NCBI GenBank assembly: GCA_000752995.2
Contig: LM994635.1
Location: 335,132 to 399,131 of the forward strand
Length of the DNA stretch: 64,000 bases
Origin: Haemophilus massiliensis
GTDB taxonomy: Bacteria; Pseudomonadota; Gammaproteobacteria; Enterobacterales; Pasteurellaceae
Direction of reading: 5' to 3'
Under the pieces are notes generated by a model that saw only the letters and a program-made list of their open reading frames with translations, was not told the DNA's origin and did not search any database. A program made the position numbers and the translations under genes. This document shows positions 7,513-16,344 of the stretch, piece by piece. Position 1 is the first letter of the stretch; each line of letters begins with the position of its first letter.

Positions 7513-10500
7513 TTAGCGCCTCCTATCGTTTCAGCCACTTTTTCAATATTCACCAGGAAGGTTTTGTATTCCGGTGTCTGTGTATTGGAATCGCCCCATG
7601 ATGGGGTCAGAGTATTGGTGGAGAAACCGCGGTTTCCTTTTCCGTTCAATGCTTTCATATTCCAATGGATCGGCATACCGATCTGATGGACAGTTTGTCC
7701 GTTGATGGTTAACGCCTTAATCCGTTTAGTGACGACGGCGACCGCTTTAATATAGCCGCGCTTGGAGGTAACTTTCACCATATCGCCTTTTTCGATACCT
7801 TTTTCTGCCGCCAGTTCTTCGCCGATCTCCACAAATTGCTGCGGTTGAGCAATGATATTCAGGGCGGATTGTGCCGTCCAGCTGTGGAAATGTTCGGTTA
7901 AGCGGTAAGAGGTTCCTACATATGGGAATTCGCTGCTTGAACCGATAAATTCACGATCTTGCTGATAGATGCGGGTGGTCGGATCGCTCACCACATTTGG
8001 ATGCAATGGGTTCGTCCCGATCGGGCTTTCTATCGGTTCGTAATGTTCCGGCAACGGTCCACTGTTGATCTTATCCACCGCAAACAAGCGGCCTACGCCT
8101 TCTGCCGACATAATAAACGGTCCGGTATCTGCGCCTGGAGGAATTGCACCGTAGTCGGCGACATCCATCCAGTTCCAGTTTTTACCGTTCCATTTGATCA
8201 GCTGCCGTTTTGGATCCCAAGGGTTACCGTTAATATCCAGTGAGGCGCGGTTATACAGGACGCGACGGTTTGCCGGCCATGCAAAGCCCCAGCCGATGTT
8301 ACAGCCCAAACCGGACGGATCGGAATTATCACGATTTGCCGTCTGGTTACCTTTTTCAGTCCACTGTCCCGCATAGAGCCAGTTAGCCGATGAGGTTGTG
8401 CCGTCATCACGCAAGTGAGCGAACCCATTGATCAATTGACCTTTTTTATACATCAGATTGCCGTTATCATCATAAAGATCCGCTAAGGCATAGCCGTTGA
8501 GTTCTTTACATAATTCTTCCGCACTTGGGGAATGTGGCTGAATGTAATCCCATGTCATTGCCTCAAGAGGTTCCATCCCGCGTCCGCCTTCGCGATGATA
8601 GAGTTCCAGCAGTTCTTCGCGCAGCATCGACAGAATATCGACGTCCGGCAATGCTTCACCCGGTTGATCACAGGCTTTCCAATGCCACTGTGCCCAGCGT
8701 CCGGAGTTGGCAATTGAGCCGTCTTCTTCGGCAAAGCAGGTGGTTGGAAGACGGAAGACTTCCGTTTGAATCTCTGCCGGGTTCACATCATTGGACTCAC
8801 CGAAGTTTTTCCAGAATTCCGAGGTTTCGGTTTGCAACGGATCTAAAATAATTAAATATTTCAGTTTGCTTAACGCGGCAAGAGTTTTATTTTTATTGGG
8901 CAGAGAGTTTAATACATTGAAACCCTGACAAATATAACCGTGCATTTTACCCTCATTCATTAAATGAATGTGAGTAATCGGATCGTACATTCGCTCAAAT
9001 TTCGGCAGGAAATCAAATCCCCAACCGTTTTCTTTGGTTGCTTTATCACCATAGAATGATTTCATTAAGCTGACAAAGAATTTTGAGGTGTTGCGATAGT
9101 AATTCACCTGATTCGGCACAATATCTTTCGGCGTAATGGCGTCAATATATTGCTCGTAAGAGGTTTCTTTATCGTTCGGTAAACGCATATAACCGGGTAA
9201 TGAGGTCGGCAGCAAGCCCATATCCGTAGTACCCTGTACGTTAGAGTGACCGCGTAACGCATTGATTCCGCCGCCTGGCATACCGATATTACCCAGCAAG
9301 AGTTGGATAATCGCCATCGAACGGATATTTTGCGTCCCGATAGAATGCTCGGTAAAGCCCAACGCATACAAATGCGTCATGGTCTTATCGCGCGCTGAGG
9401 TTTTGCCGATTTCTTCGCAGATATAATGGAAATCTTTCTGTTTTACACCGCACATTTGTTCCACCAGCTCCGGTGTGTAACGCGCAACATGTTCACGCAG
9501 AATATTCAGCACACAGCGCGGATGTTGCAATGTCATATCGCGTTTAGCATAACCGTTTTCGTCTAATTGATAAGACCAGCTTGATTTATCGTAACTGTTT
9601 TTTTCTTCATTGAAGCCGGAGAATAAACCGTCCTCGAATTTGTAGCCTTCGTTGATCAGGTAAGATGCGTTGGTGTAATGTTTTACATATTCATGCTGAA
9701 TTTTATCGTTGTCCAGCAGATATTTCACCACGCCCATTAAGAACACAATGTCCGAACCAGAACGAATCGGGGTATAGAAATCCGCCACCGCGGCTGTGCG
9801 GTTAAAGCGCGGATCGACCACGATGATTTTCGCACCGTTTTTCTTCGCTTCAATTGCCCAGCGGAAGCCCACAGGATGCGCTTCAGCGGCGTTACCGCCC
9901 TGTACCAGAATAAGATTGGCGTTTTTAATATCGACCCAGTTATTTGTCATCGCACCGCGACCAAATGATGGAGCAAGACTTGCTACCGTTGGTCCGTGTC
10001 AAGTATTCGCTTGGTTGCCTACCGGCAGCATGCCGAGCATACGAATCCATTTATGGGTTATTAATGCCGCCTCATTACTGATTGCCGAAGCGGTCAGAAT
10101 TCCGGTGGTAGTCCAGCGGTTAACGATATTGCCGGCGTCGTTTTTCTCAATAAAGTTGGCGTCACGGTCATCTTTCATTAGACGCGCGATACGTTTTATT
10201 GCATCCTGCCAAGATATACGTTCCCATTTGTCCGAACCGGGCGCGCGATATTCTGGGTAAAGGCTGCGGCTTTCGCTGTTGACATAATCCAGTGCGCCTG
10301 CGCCTTTCGGGCACAATGCGCCGCGGCTGACCGGATGATCCGGATCACCTTCAATATGGAACAGTTTACTGCGTGTATTTGTGCCGGTATGAGCGCTTAA
10401 TGTGGTTGCCGGTTTGCCGGTGCTGTACATCAGCATACCGCAGCTGACTGCACAATAAGTACAGGTATTACGTGTTTCTTGGGCGCGTAATAGTTTGTAT

Positions 10501-10610
10501 TCGCGGGGAGCCGCCAGTGCTGTTGCCGGAGCAAACCCTAGCAATGCCGCAGAAGTTCCCGCCATACCGCCTGCACAGATCTTAAAGAATTTTCTTCTTG
10601 TGACCTGCAT
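7509..10610 (-). CDS. fdnG: Formate dehydrogenase major subunit, selenocysteine-containing, Tat-exported
   Basis: This 1033-residue catalytic subunit oxidises formate to CO2 at a Mo/W-bis-MGD centre in the periplasm. The in-frame TGA at 9999-10001 is read as selenocysteine (residue 204): it falls exactly at the active-site position between GNQANT and [10 protein letters not shown], and both flanks continue the FdnG/FdoG alignment. The N-terminus is a twin-arginine signal (TRRKFFK, then a hydrophobic stretch ending ALAA), followed by a 4Fe-4S motif CTYCAVSCG with a later CPKGA. The ATG at 10608-10610 has an AAGGAG ribosome binding site; a GTG two codons upstream is less likely. Without Sec recoding the gene looks like two separate open frames. 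Confidence 0.95.
9960..10001 (-). promoter_or_regulatory. SECIS element for selenocysteine insertion in fdnG
   Basis: Directly after the UGA codon the mRNA can form a short hairpin (9970-9987) with outer GG/CC pairs, a bulged U, inner AGCA/UGCU pairs and a loop containing GUC. The bulged U and the G/U-bearing loop are the features recognised by SelB in E. coli fdhF and fdnG. The distance to the UGA is also right. Confidence 0.8.
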
Positions 10611-10804
10611 AATCACTCCTTGTGTAAGTAGTAGAGTTGTTTTGTGCCAAAAATTTGTATATTCGACGAATAAAATGACGTAAATTCTTTTTCGTAGTTG
10701 GATAGATTTGATAGTATAACGCGCTGAGCGCTAAAAATCCGAAGTAGGATACCCATTTTTCGAACAATAATCTATAACTAATTTTATGGAGTTGACAATA
10801 AAAC
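10611..10804. other. Divergent promoter region between fdnG and fdhD
   Basis: An AT-rich stretch of about 190 bp separates the divergent fdnG and fdhD genes and must hold both promoters. A TTGACA hexamer at 10792-10797 is visible, but I could not fit a matching -10. No perfect FNR palindrome was seen, although TTGATAGTAT near 10708 is a half site. Confidence 0.5.
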
Positions 10805-10819
10805 GTGATGTGGATCACA
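10804..10819 (+). promoter_or_regulatory. CRP-like site overlapping the fdhD start
   Basis: CGTGA (10804-10808) and TCACA (10815-10819), spaced by 6 bp, match 9 of 10 core CRP positions and are preceded by AAA. The site covers the predicted fdhD start codons, which is unusual. See the findings. Confidence 0.4.
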
Positions 10820-11632
10820 GAAATTGCAATTAATTTTTTCAAAAAATTAACAAGTAAAGAACAATCTGAAAACGTTAGAGTAACTTTTCATTATCAGCAG
10901 AAAAAGGAATTTGTCGCGGCCGAGGTGCCTGTCGCATTGGTGTATAACGGCATATCGCATACGGTGATGATGTGCTCGCCGCACGATCTGGAGGATTTTG
11001 CACTGGGTTTTTCGTTGGCGGAAGAGATCATTGATACGCCGGCGGAGATTTATGGCATTGAGGTTCAGCCGGTCTGTAACGGTATAGAAGTGCAGGTGGA
11101 ACTGGCGACCCGCCGCTTCGTTGCGTTGAAAGAAAAACGTCGTACTCTCACCGGACGCACGGGCTGCGGTATCTGCGGTACGGAACAATTAAGTCAGGTG
11201 TATAAAAACTTGCCGATTTTGAACCGCACTTTTTGCTTCGACTTAAATCGCTTGGATGATTGTCTGCAACAGTTATATAACGCTCAGATGCTCGGTAAAC
11301 AAACTGGCGCGACTCATGCCGCGGCGTTTTTTACTCCGGACGGTGAACTATTGGCTGTGCGTGAAGATGTCGGGCGTCACGTGGCGCTGGATAAACTGCT
11401 GGGCTGGCATGCTAAGCGTAATCCGCCTGCAGGCTTCGTACTGGTTACCAGCCGTGCCAGTTATGAAATGGTACAAAAAGCCGCCACCTGCGGTATTGAA
11501 ATGCTTGTTGCCATTTCTGCCGCGACGGATCTGGCGGTAAACATGGCACAACAAAGCCAGTTAACACTGATTGGTTTTGCCCGCGAAGGGCGCGCTACCG
11601 TTTACAGTGGAAAAGAGCGGTTGATTTTTTAA
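10808..11632 (+). CDS. fdhD: Formate dehydrogenase sulfurtransferase FdhD
   Basis: A 274-residue cytoplasmic protein matching FdhD, which moves sulfur from the IscS cysteine desulfurase to the molybdenum cofactor of formate dehydrogenase and is required for its activity. Conserved blocks are [27 protein letters not shown], the CxxC motif in [23 protein letters not shown] and [13 protein letters not shown]. It is divergent from fdnG. The start is uncertain: ATG 10808 (or GTG 10805) is the only ATG/GTG/TTG before the conserved core, but the nearest purine-rich GGAG is about 18 bp away and a CRP-like site overlaps it. Non-standard initiation is possible. Confidence 0.93.
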   Translation: MWITEIAINFFKKLTSKEQSENVRVTFHYQQKKEFVAAEVPVALVYNGISHTVMMCSPHDLEDFALGFSLAEEIIDTPAEIYGIEVQPVCNGIEVQVELATRRFVALKEKRRTLTGRTGCGICGTEQLSQVYKNLPILNRTFCFDLNRLDDCLQQLYNAQMLGKQTGATHAAAFFTPDGELLAVREDVGRHVALDKLLGWHAKRNPPAGFVLVTSRASYEMVQKAATCGIEMLVAISAATDLAVNMAQQSQLTLIGFAREGRATVYSGKERLIF

Positions 11633-11699
11633 CTGAATTTAACCTCTTTCATTTAGCGTGCCGAGAATATTCGGTGTCTTACAACGGAAATAATGAATA

Positions 11700-11722
11700 C
11701 GAACGCAGTGCTGCGACGTTCG
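11700..11722. other. Stem-loop downstream of fdhD
   Basis: CGAACG (11700-11705) and CGTTCG (11717-11722) with an inner GCAG/CTGC pairing form a compact hairpin with one bulged base. No T-run follows, so termination is unproven. Confidence 0.3.
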
Positions 11723-11777
11723 TTATCGCAATTTTGCAGATAATATCCGTTAAATGTATATTTTTCGTTAAATACCG

Positions 11778-11809
11778 CTTGACCTTAACCTAAGGTCAAG
11801 CTTTATGCT
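11778..11809 (+). promoter_or_regulatory. MerR/CueR-type copper-responsive promoter of copZ-copA
   Basis: A perfect inverted repeat with 9-bp arms CTTGACCTT (11778-11786) and AAGGTCAAG (11792-11800) lies between a TTGACC -35 (11779-11784) and a TATGCT -10 (11804-11809). The spacer is 19 bp, longer than the usual 17. A 19-20 bp spacer filled by a dyad is the hallmark of promoters activated by MerR-family metal sensors, and CueR drives copA from such promoters. No regulator gene is in this window. Confidence 0.75.
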
Positions 11810-11855
11810 ACGCAGCGAAAATTGATCCCAGTTAACTCATTTAAGGAGAACAGAA

Positions 11856-12065
11856 ATGACAACAACAGTTTTAGCATTAAGTGAATTATCCTGCCAACAT
11901 TGCGTGAAATCGGTGACTAAAGCTTTACAAGCGATTGACGGCGTAAAAAGTGCGGAAGTAACCTTAGAACGTGCGACCGTGGTTGGTGATGTTGACCCGC
12001 AAGTGCTGATTAATGCGGTGATTGATGCGGGCTATAAGGCGTCATTGGCAAACGCGGCAAAGTAG
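11856..12065 (+). CDS. copZ: Copper chaperone (HMA domain), CopZ-like
   Basis: A 69-residue protein consisting of one heavy-metal-associated domain. The metal-binding motif is CQHC (Cys14 and Cys17) in the first loop, followed by the expected beta-alpha-beta pattern including [13 protein letters not shown]. CopZ-type chaperones carry Cu(I) in the cytoplasm and hand it to the CopA ATPase. A strong AAGGAG ribosome binding site precedes the ATG. The gene lies behind the MerR-type promoter and immediately before copA, which supports the copper role; a mercuric MerP-like role is less likely because no mer genes are present. Confidence 0.85.
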   Translation: MTTTVLALSELSCQHCVKSVTKALQAIDGVKSAEVTLERATVVGDVDPQVLINAVIDAGYKASLANAAK

Positions 12066-12094
12066 CTTCGCTGCCCGAAAAGACCACCGAAACG

Positions 12095-14347
12095 GTGGTC
12101 AATTCCGATCCAGTGGCAGCGGAAGATCATGGGGAGCAGGTTACATTATTGCTTGACGGATTAAGCTGTGCCGCTTGTGTGCTGAAAGTGCAGAAGGCAT
12201 TGCAAGCGGTGCCGGGTGTCGATCATGCGCAGGTTAATCTGGCGGAACGAACTGCACTGGTCTTCGGACAGGCGCAGCCGACCTCGCTGATTGATGCGGT
12301 AACCGAGGCGGGTTACGGCGCGGAGCTTATTGAAGATGAGCAAATCCGTCGCGAAAAGCAGCAAACCCAGATCCGGCGTGAGATTTTCCGACGGAAATGG
12401 CAGGGGATTGTTGCGTTGGTCGTCGGTTTCGGATTAGCCTTGTGGGGCTTGTTCGGGGATATGGCGGTGACCGAACAAAATCATTTTTACTGGCTTTGGT
12501 TGGGGCTATTAACCTTGGCGGTCATGGTGTTGACCGGCGGACATTTTTACCGGAATGCCTGGCAGAATCTGCGTAAAGGCAGTGCGACGATGGATACGCT
12601 AGTAGCGTTAGGCACGGGAACCGCGTGGTTATATTCCATGTTCGTTTGCTTGTATCCGACATTTTTCCCGGCAAGTTCACGGCATCTGTATTTTGAATCC
12701 AGCGCGATGATTATCGGTTTAATCAATATTGGTAAAATGCTGGAAGCCAAAGCCAAACAGCGTTCTTCCACTGCATTGGAACGTCTGCTGGATTTAACGC
12801 CGCCGACGGCGAAAGTGGTGGATGAGCAGGGCGAACGGGACATTCCGCTGCAACAGGTGCAAAAAGGGATGCTCCTGCGTTTGCAAACCGGTGATCGGGT
12901 TTCGGTAGACGGCATTATCGAGCAGGGTTCCGGCTGGCTGGATGAAAGTATGCTGACCGGTGAGCCTTTACCGGTGGAAAAACAAGCGGGCGATAAAGTC
13001 AGTGCCGGTACCACGGTAACGGACGGTACCCTGTTATTCCGTGCTGAACAAATCGGCAGCCAAACCACGTTGGCGAATATCATCAGATTGGTGCGTCAGG
13101 CGCAAAGCAGTAAACCGCAGATTGGACAGATTGCCGATAAAGTTGCCGCCGTGTTTGTGCCGGTCGTCATCGCAATTGCTCTGAGCGCCGCCCTGATTTG
13201 GTATTGGATAGGCCCGCAACCGCAATTGTCTTATGCTTTGGTGATCTTTACCACCGTATTGATTATCGCCTGTCCGTGTGCGTTAGGTTTGGCGACGCCA
13301 ATGTCGATTATCGCCGGTGTCGGGCGGGCGGCGGAGCTTGGTGTACTGGTGCGTGACGCCGACGCGTTACAAAAAGCCGCTTCTGCCGATACGGTAGTTT
13401 TTGATAAAACAGGGACCTTAACTAAAGGTGAACCGCGCGTCACCGGCTTACAGTGCTTTAACGGATTTAGTGAAGTGCAGGTGAGCGCACTTGCCGCAGG
13501 ATTAGAGCAAGGCGCAGGGCATCCGCTGGCGAAAGCGGTTCTGACACTGGCGCAGGAAAAGCAACTACGGCTGCAAACTCCAAGCCGCTTCAACACCTTA
13601 AAAGGGTTAGGAGTCAGCGGTGATATTGACGGCAAAAACGTATTGCTAGGCAACCGCACTTTAATGCAGCAGCAACACATTGATATTAGCGCTGCCGCCG
13701 AATTTGCAGAAACTGAGAGCGCACAAGGCGCAACAGTGGTTTATTTGGCGGCGGATCAACAGCTGGCGGCAGTTTTTGCCATCCGTGATCCGTTGCGCGA
13801 AGATAGCATTCATGCGTTGCAGCGCTTGCACAAACAGGGCTATCGCTTGATTATGTTGACCGGTGATCAGGAAAAGACCGCACAGGCAATCGCCAAAGAA
13901 GCGGGTATTGATCAGGTGATCGCAGGCGTACTGCCGCAAGGCAAGGCGGAAGCCATTCAACGTTTGCAACAGCAGGGCTATAATGTGGTGATGGTCGGTG
14001 ACGGCATTAATGATGCGCCCGCTTTGGCGCAGGCTGATGTCAGTATTGCCATGGGCAGCGGCAGTGATATTGCTATTGAAACGGCGGAACTGACTTTAAT
14101 GCGCCACAGTATCAGCGCGGTGGCGGACGGATTAATTCTGTCCAAAGGGATTTTGCGCAATATGAAACAGAATCTGTTCGGTGCTTTTGTCTATAACGTA
14201 CTGGGCATTCCAATTGCCGCCGGTGTATTGTATCCGTTTGCGGGTATTCTGCTCAACCCTATGGTCGGCGGTGCCGCCATGGCATTCTCTTCCATTACGG
14301 TGGCAACTAATGCCAATCGACTGCTGAAATTTAAGGTTGATGAGTAG
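12095..14347 (+). CDS. copA: Copper-exporting P1B-type ATPase CopA
   Basis: A 750-residue inner membrane ATPase that pumps Cu(I) out of the cytoplasm. In order: one N-terminal HMA domain with CAAC (Cys25, Cys28), membrane helices, the actuator motif TGEP, the ion-path motif CPC in [13 protein letters not shown], the phosphorylation site DKTGTLT, the HPLAKA nucleotide motif, GDGINDAPA, and the C-terminal [11 protein letters not shown] helix. The start is uncertain: GTG 12095 has no good ribosome binding site, and the frame stays open upstream into copZ. Translation may instead begin earlier, at a non-ATG codon, coupled to copZ. An uptake signal lies within the gene. Confidence 0.94.
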   Translation: MVNSDPVAAEDHGEQVTLLLDGLSCAACVLKVQKALQAVPGVDHAQVNLAERTALVFGQAQPTSLIDAVTEAGYGAELIEDEQIRREKQQTQIRREIFRRKWQGIVALVVGFGLALWGLFGDMAVTEQNHFYWLWLGLLTLAVMVLTGGHFYRNAWQNLRKGSATMDTLVALGTGTAWLYSMFVCLYPTFFPASSRHLYFESSAMIIGLINIGKMLEAKAKQRSSTALERLLDLTPPTAKVVDEQGERDIPLQQVQKGMLLRLQTGDRVSVDGIIEQGSGWLDESMLTGEPLPVEKQAGDKVSAGTTVTDGTLLFRAEQIGSQTTLANIIRLVRQAQSSKPQIGQIADKVAAVFVPVVIAIALSAALIWYWIGPQPQLSYALVIFTTVLIIACPCALGLATPMSIIAGVGRAAELGVLVRDADALQKAASADTVVFDKTGTLTKGEPRVTGLQCFNGFSEVQVSALAAGLEQGAGHPLAKAVLTLAQEKQLRLQTPSRFNTLKGLGVSGDIDGKNVLLGNRTLMQQQHIDISAAAEFAETESAQGATVVYLAADQQLAAVFAIRDPLREDSIHALQRLHKQGYRLIMLTGDQEKTAQAIAKEAGIDQVIAGVLPQGKAEAIQRLQQQGYNVVMVGDGINDAPALAQADVSIAMGSGSDIAIETAELTLMRHSISAVADGLILSKGILRNMKQNLFGAFVYNVLGIPIAAGVLYPFAGILLNPMVGGAAMAFSSITVATNANRLLKFKVDE

Positions 14348-14373
14348 CCTACGCACTGAAAAGCCACGACACG

Positions 14374-14400
14374 AAAAGAGCGAAATTCTTCGCTCTTTTT
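14374..14400. terminator. Bidirectional terminator between copA and the AEC permease
   Basis: AAGAGCGAA (14376-14384) and TTCGCTCTT (14389-14397) form a perfect 9-bp stem with an ATTC loop. A T-run follows on the plus strand and A residues precede it, so it can serve both convergent genes. Confidence 0.85.
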
Positions 14401-15330
14401 TTAAATTAATTGATACAGCGCAATAATCAACGGCATGGTAATGACGCACAGTAATGTGGTTACGCCGTAAATTGCACTGGCTTTAGCGGCGTTTTTATTG
14501 AAAATCAGTGCCATTTGCGTCACCGTTGCCGCCGCCGGGCTAGTGGTGGCAAGAAAACTTATCATCGCAATGGTTTCACCGTTTTCCACCCAGCGTGATA
14601 CGCCGCTCAGTTTAATCAGCAACAGCAAGCAAAGCGGTACTAGAATCAAGCGTAAAAAGGTGATTAAATAAATACGTTTTGACGAAAAAATGGTGCGCAA
14701 TGGAATGGCGGCAATCAACATTCCGGCGATAATCATCGCATTCGGACCGATCATTGCCCCGACGGCGGACAGCGTACCGGTGAGAATCCCCGGCAGTTTA
14801 ATCTGAAAGGCAAACAAAGTGACGCCAATAAAAATAGACAGAATATTGACATTCTTACACACCATTTTTAGGCTCAGATTAGATTTGCCGCACAGTAGGA
14901 TACGGCAGTGCGTCCAGAATAAAAATGTCTGCACCACAATAAAACAGCTGGCGTAAATTACCCATTCCTGCCCGAACAGTGAAGCGACCAGCGGAATAAT
15001 CAGATTGCCCGAATTGGAATAAATGGCAGCGGCTTGTTCCAGCGGATCCAGTTTAAACAACTGTTTAAATAACCTGCCGAGTACTATCAGAACAAGATGT
15101 AAAATCGCCGCCATGCCCAGCGACAGCAACAAACCGTTTAAAATTGCTGGCGTATAGGTGATTTGAAAGGCATTAATCATCACCGCCGGACTAATGATAT
15201 ACAAGCCGACTACCGACAGCGGATAGCTGTCTTTGGAACCAAGGACTTTGGATTTCACCAGCGCGTAACCCATTAATACCGCCAGAGTGAGCTCAGTGAT
15301 TTTTGTCGCCAGAAGTAGTGCAATTTCCAT
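14401..15330 (-). CDS. AEC (auxin efflux carrier) family permease
   Basis: A 309-residue inner membrane protein with about ten hydrophobic helices, split by a short central loop as in the AEC family. Members such as malonate or malate carriers and YfdV move small organic acids or unknown solutes. Recognisable pieces are the N-terminal LLATKITELTLAVLMGYAL and the second-half SNSGNLIIPL with a later TSPAAATVTQMA, matching conserved Asn/Gly/Pro sites of the two repeat halves. It stands alone, convergent with copA and divergent from yeaL. The substrate is unknown. Confidence 0.8.
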   Translation of the reverse strand: MEIALLLATKITELTLAVLMGYALVKSKVLGSKDSYPLSVVGLYIISPAVMINAFQITYTPAILNGLLLSLGMAAILHLVLIVLGRLFKQLFKLDPLEQAAAIYSNSGNLIIPLVASLFGQEWVIYASCFIVVQTFLFWTHCRILLCGKSNLSLKMVCKNVNILSIFIGVTLFAFQIKLPGILTGTLSAVGAMIGPNAMIIAGMLIAAIPLRTIFSSKRIYLITFLRLILVPLCLLLLIKLSGVSRWVENGETIAMISFLATTSPAAATVTQMALIFNKNAAKASAIYGVTTLLCVITMPLIIALYQLI

Positions 15331-15420
15331 AAAAAAGTTAATGGCTTGTCGGAATGGGACTCATACTATACTTTTTTACACCAAAATGAAAATAAAACCG
15401 CAGAAGCAGGTAAAAATTGT

Positions 15421-15469
15421 TATAATTCCGCAGATTTAGACCGCACTTTAAAAGTGCGGTCGGTTTTTT
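15421..15469 (+). promoter_or_regulatory. Possible yeaL promoter followed by an uptake-signal hairpin in the leader
   Basis: A perfect TATAAT (15421-15426) could be the -10 of a promoter for yeaL. Shortly after its expected start site lies an inverted uptake-signal pair, GACCGCAC (15439-15446) with GTGCGGTC (15454-15461), followed by GG and six T (15464-15469). This is a terminator-shaped structure within the 5' leader, about 25 bp before the yeaL start. Confidence 0.5.
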
Positions 15470-15494
15470 CACAGAATTTCAAGGTGTTCATTGT

Positions 15495-15947
15495 ATGTCA
15501 TTACAATTTAATTCCATCGCATTGTTGCTGGTCGTGCTGATTTTGCTCGGTGTGCTGGGCAATAATAATTCCATTACTATTTCCGCCACCGTATTGTTGT
15601 TGATGCAGCAGACTTTTCTAGTTAAATACATTCCGTTTATGGAAAAAAACGGTTTGAATATCGGCATTATTATTCTGACGATCGGCGTGCTAAGCCCGAT
15701 TATTTCCGGCAAAATTCAGCTGCCCGGCTGGGCTGCCTTTGTGCATTGGAAAATGTTTTTGGCGGTTGCCGTCGGCATACTGGTGGCATGGTTGAGCGGG
15801 CGCGGCGTGAGTTTTATGGGAGTTAATCCTATTCTGCTCACCGGACTTTTAGTCGGTACCATTGTAGGCGTCGCATTTTTCGGCGGTGTACCAGTTGGGC
15901 CGTTGATTGCGGCGGGTATTTTATCTTTACTGCTGGGAAAAGCTTAA
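15495..15947 (+). CDS. yeaL: UPF0756 (DUF441) membrane protein, YeaL family
   Basis: A 150-residue inner membrane protein with four or five hydrophobic helices. The segments [32 protein letters not shown] and [12 protein letters not shown] are typical of the YeaL/DUF441 family, whose function is unknown. Length is normal for the family (about 148-150). The ATG is preceded by AAGGTG at a suitable distance. It is followed one base later by ygdD and then hrpA, suggesting a three-gene transcription unit. A terminator-shaped uptake-signal pair lies in its leader. Confidence 0.85.
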   Translation: MSLQFNSIALLLVVLILLGVLGNNNSITISATVLLLMQQTFLVKYIPFMEKNGLNIGIIILTIGVLSPIISGKIQLPGWAAFVHWKMFLAVAVGILVAWLSGRGVSFMGVNPILLTGLLVGTIVGVAFFGGVPVGPLIAAGILSLLLGKA

Positions 15948-15948
15948 T

Positions 15949-16344
15949 ATGAAAAACAAATGGCTGTTTATTGCCGCACTTAGCGGTGCTTTTTCCGTTG
16001 CTTTCGGTGCTTTTGCCGCTCATGGATTGGCGAAAGTCTTGCCTACGCAAGCACTGGAGTGGATCGATACCGCTTTGCAATATCAATGGGTACACAGTCT
16101 GGCGCTTATGCTGGTGGCGTTGTTACAGCTTTGTCATCCTAAATTTGCTGCAGCTCGCTTAACAAATGTTGTCGCAGCATTCTGGGCATTGGGGATGCTG
16201 CTGTTTTGTGGCAGTTTATATGCGCTGACGCTCGGTGCCGGTCGCTTTATGGCTTGGCTGACACCGCTCGGCGGTATGCTGTTTTTACTCGGATGGCTGC
16301 TACTGGCTTACGGAAGTTTTAAAAATAATCAAGCAACAGAATGA
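15949..16344 (+). CDS. ygdD: DUF423 (UPF0382) membrane protein, YgdD family
   Basis: A 131-residue inner membrane protein with four predicted helices. The motif LSGAFSVAFGAFAAHGL near the N-terminus is the signature of the DUF423 family, which includes E. coli YgdD. No function is established. I chose ATG 15949, directly after the yeaL stop codon, because the family motif begins about ten residues later; an upstream in-frame ATG lies inside yeaL. Its stop codon overlaps the hrpA start (ATGA), indicating coupling. Confidence 0.85.
   Translation: MKNKWLFIAALSGAFSVAFGAFAAHGLAKVLPTQALEWIDTALQYQWVHSLALMLVALLQLCHPKFAAARLTNVVAAFWALGMLLFCGSLYALTLGAGRFMAWLTPLGGMLFLLGWLLLAYGSFKNNQATE

Noticed and set aside
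7509..10616. Frameshift or pseudogene in fdnG (two abutting open frames)
   Set aside because: The break is a single in-frame TGA at the known selenocysteine position with a SECIS-like hairpin after it; no indel is needed.
10700..10720. FNR box in the fdnG-fdhD promoter region
   Set aside because: Only the TTGAT half site is present; the second half does not match ATCAA.
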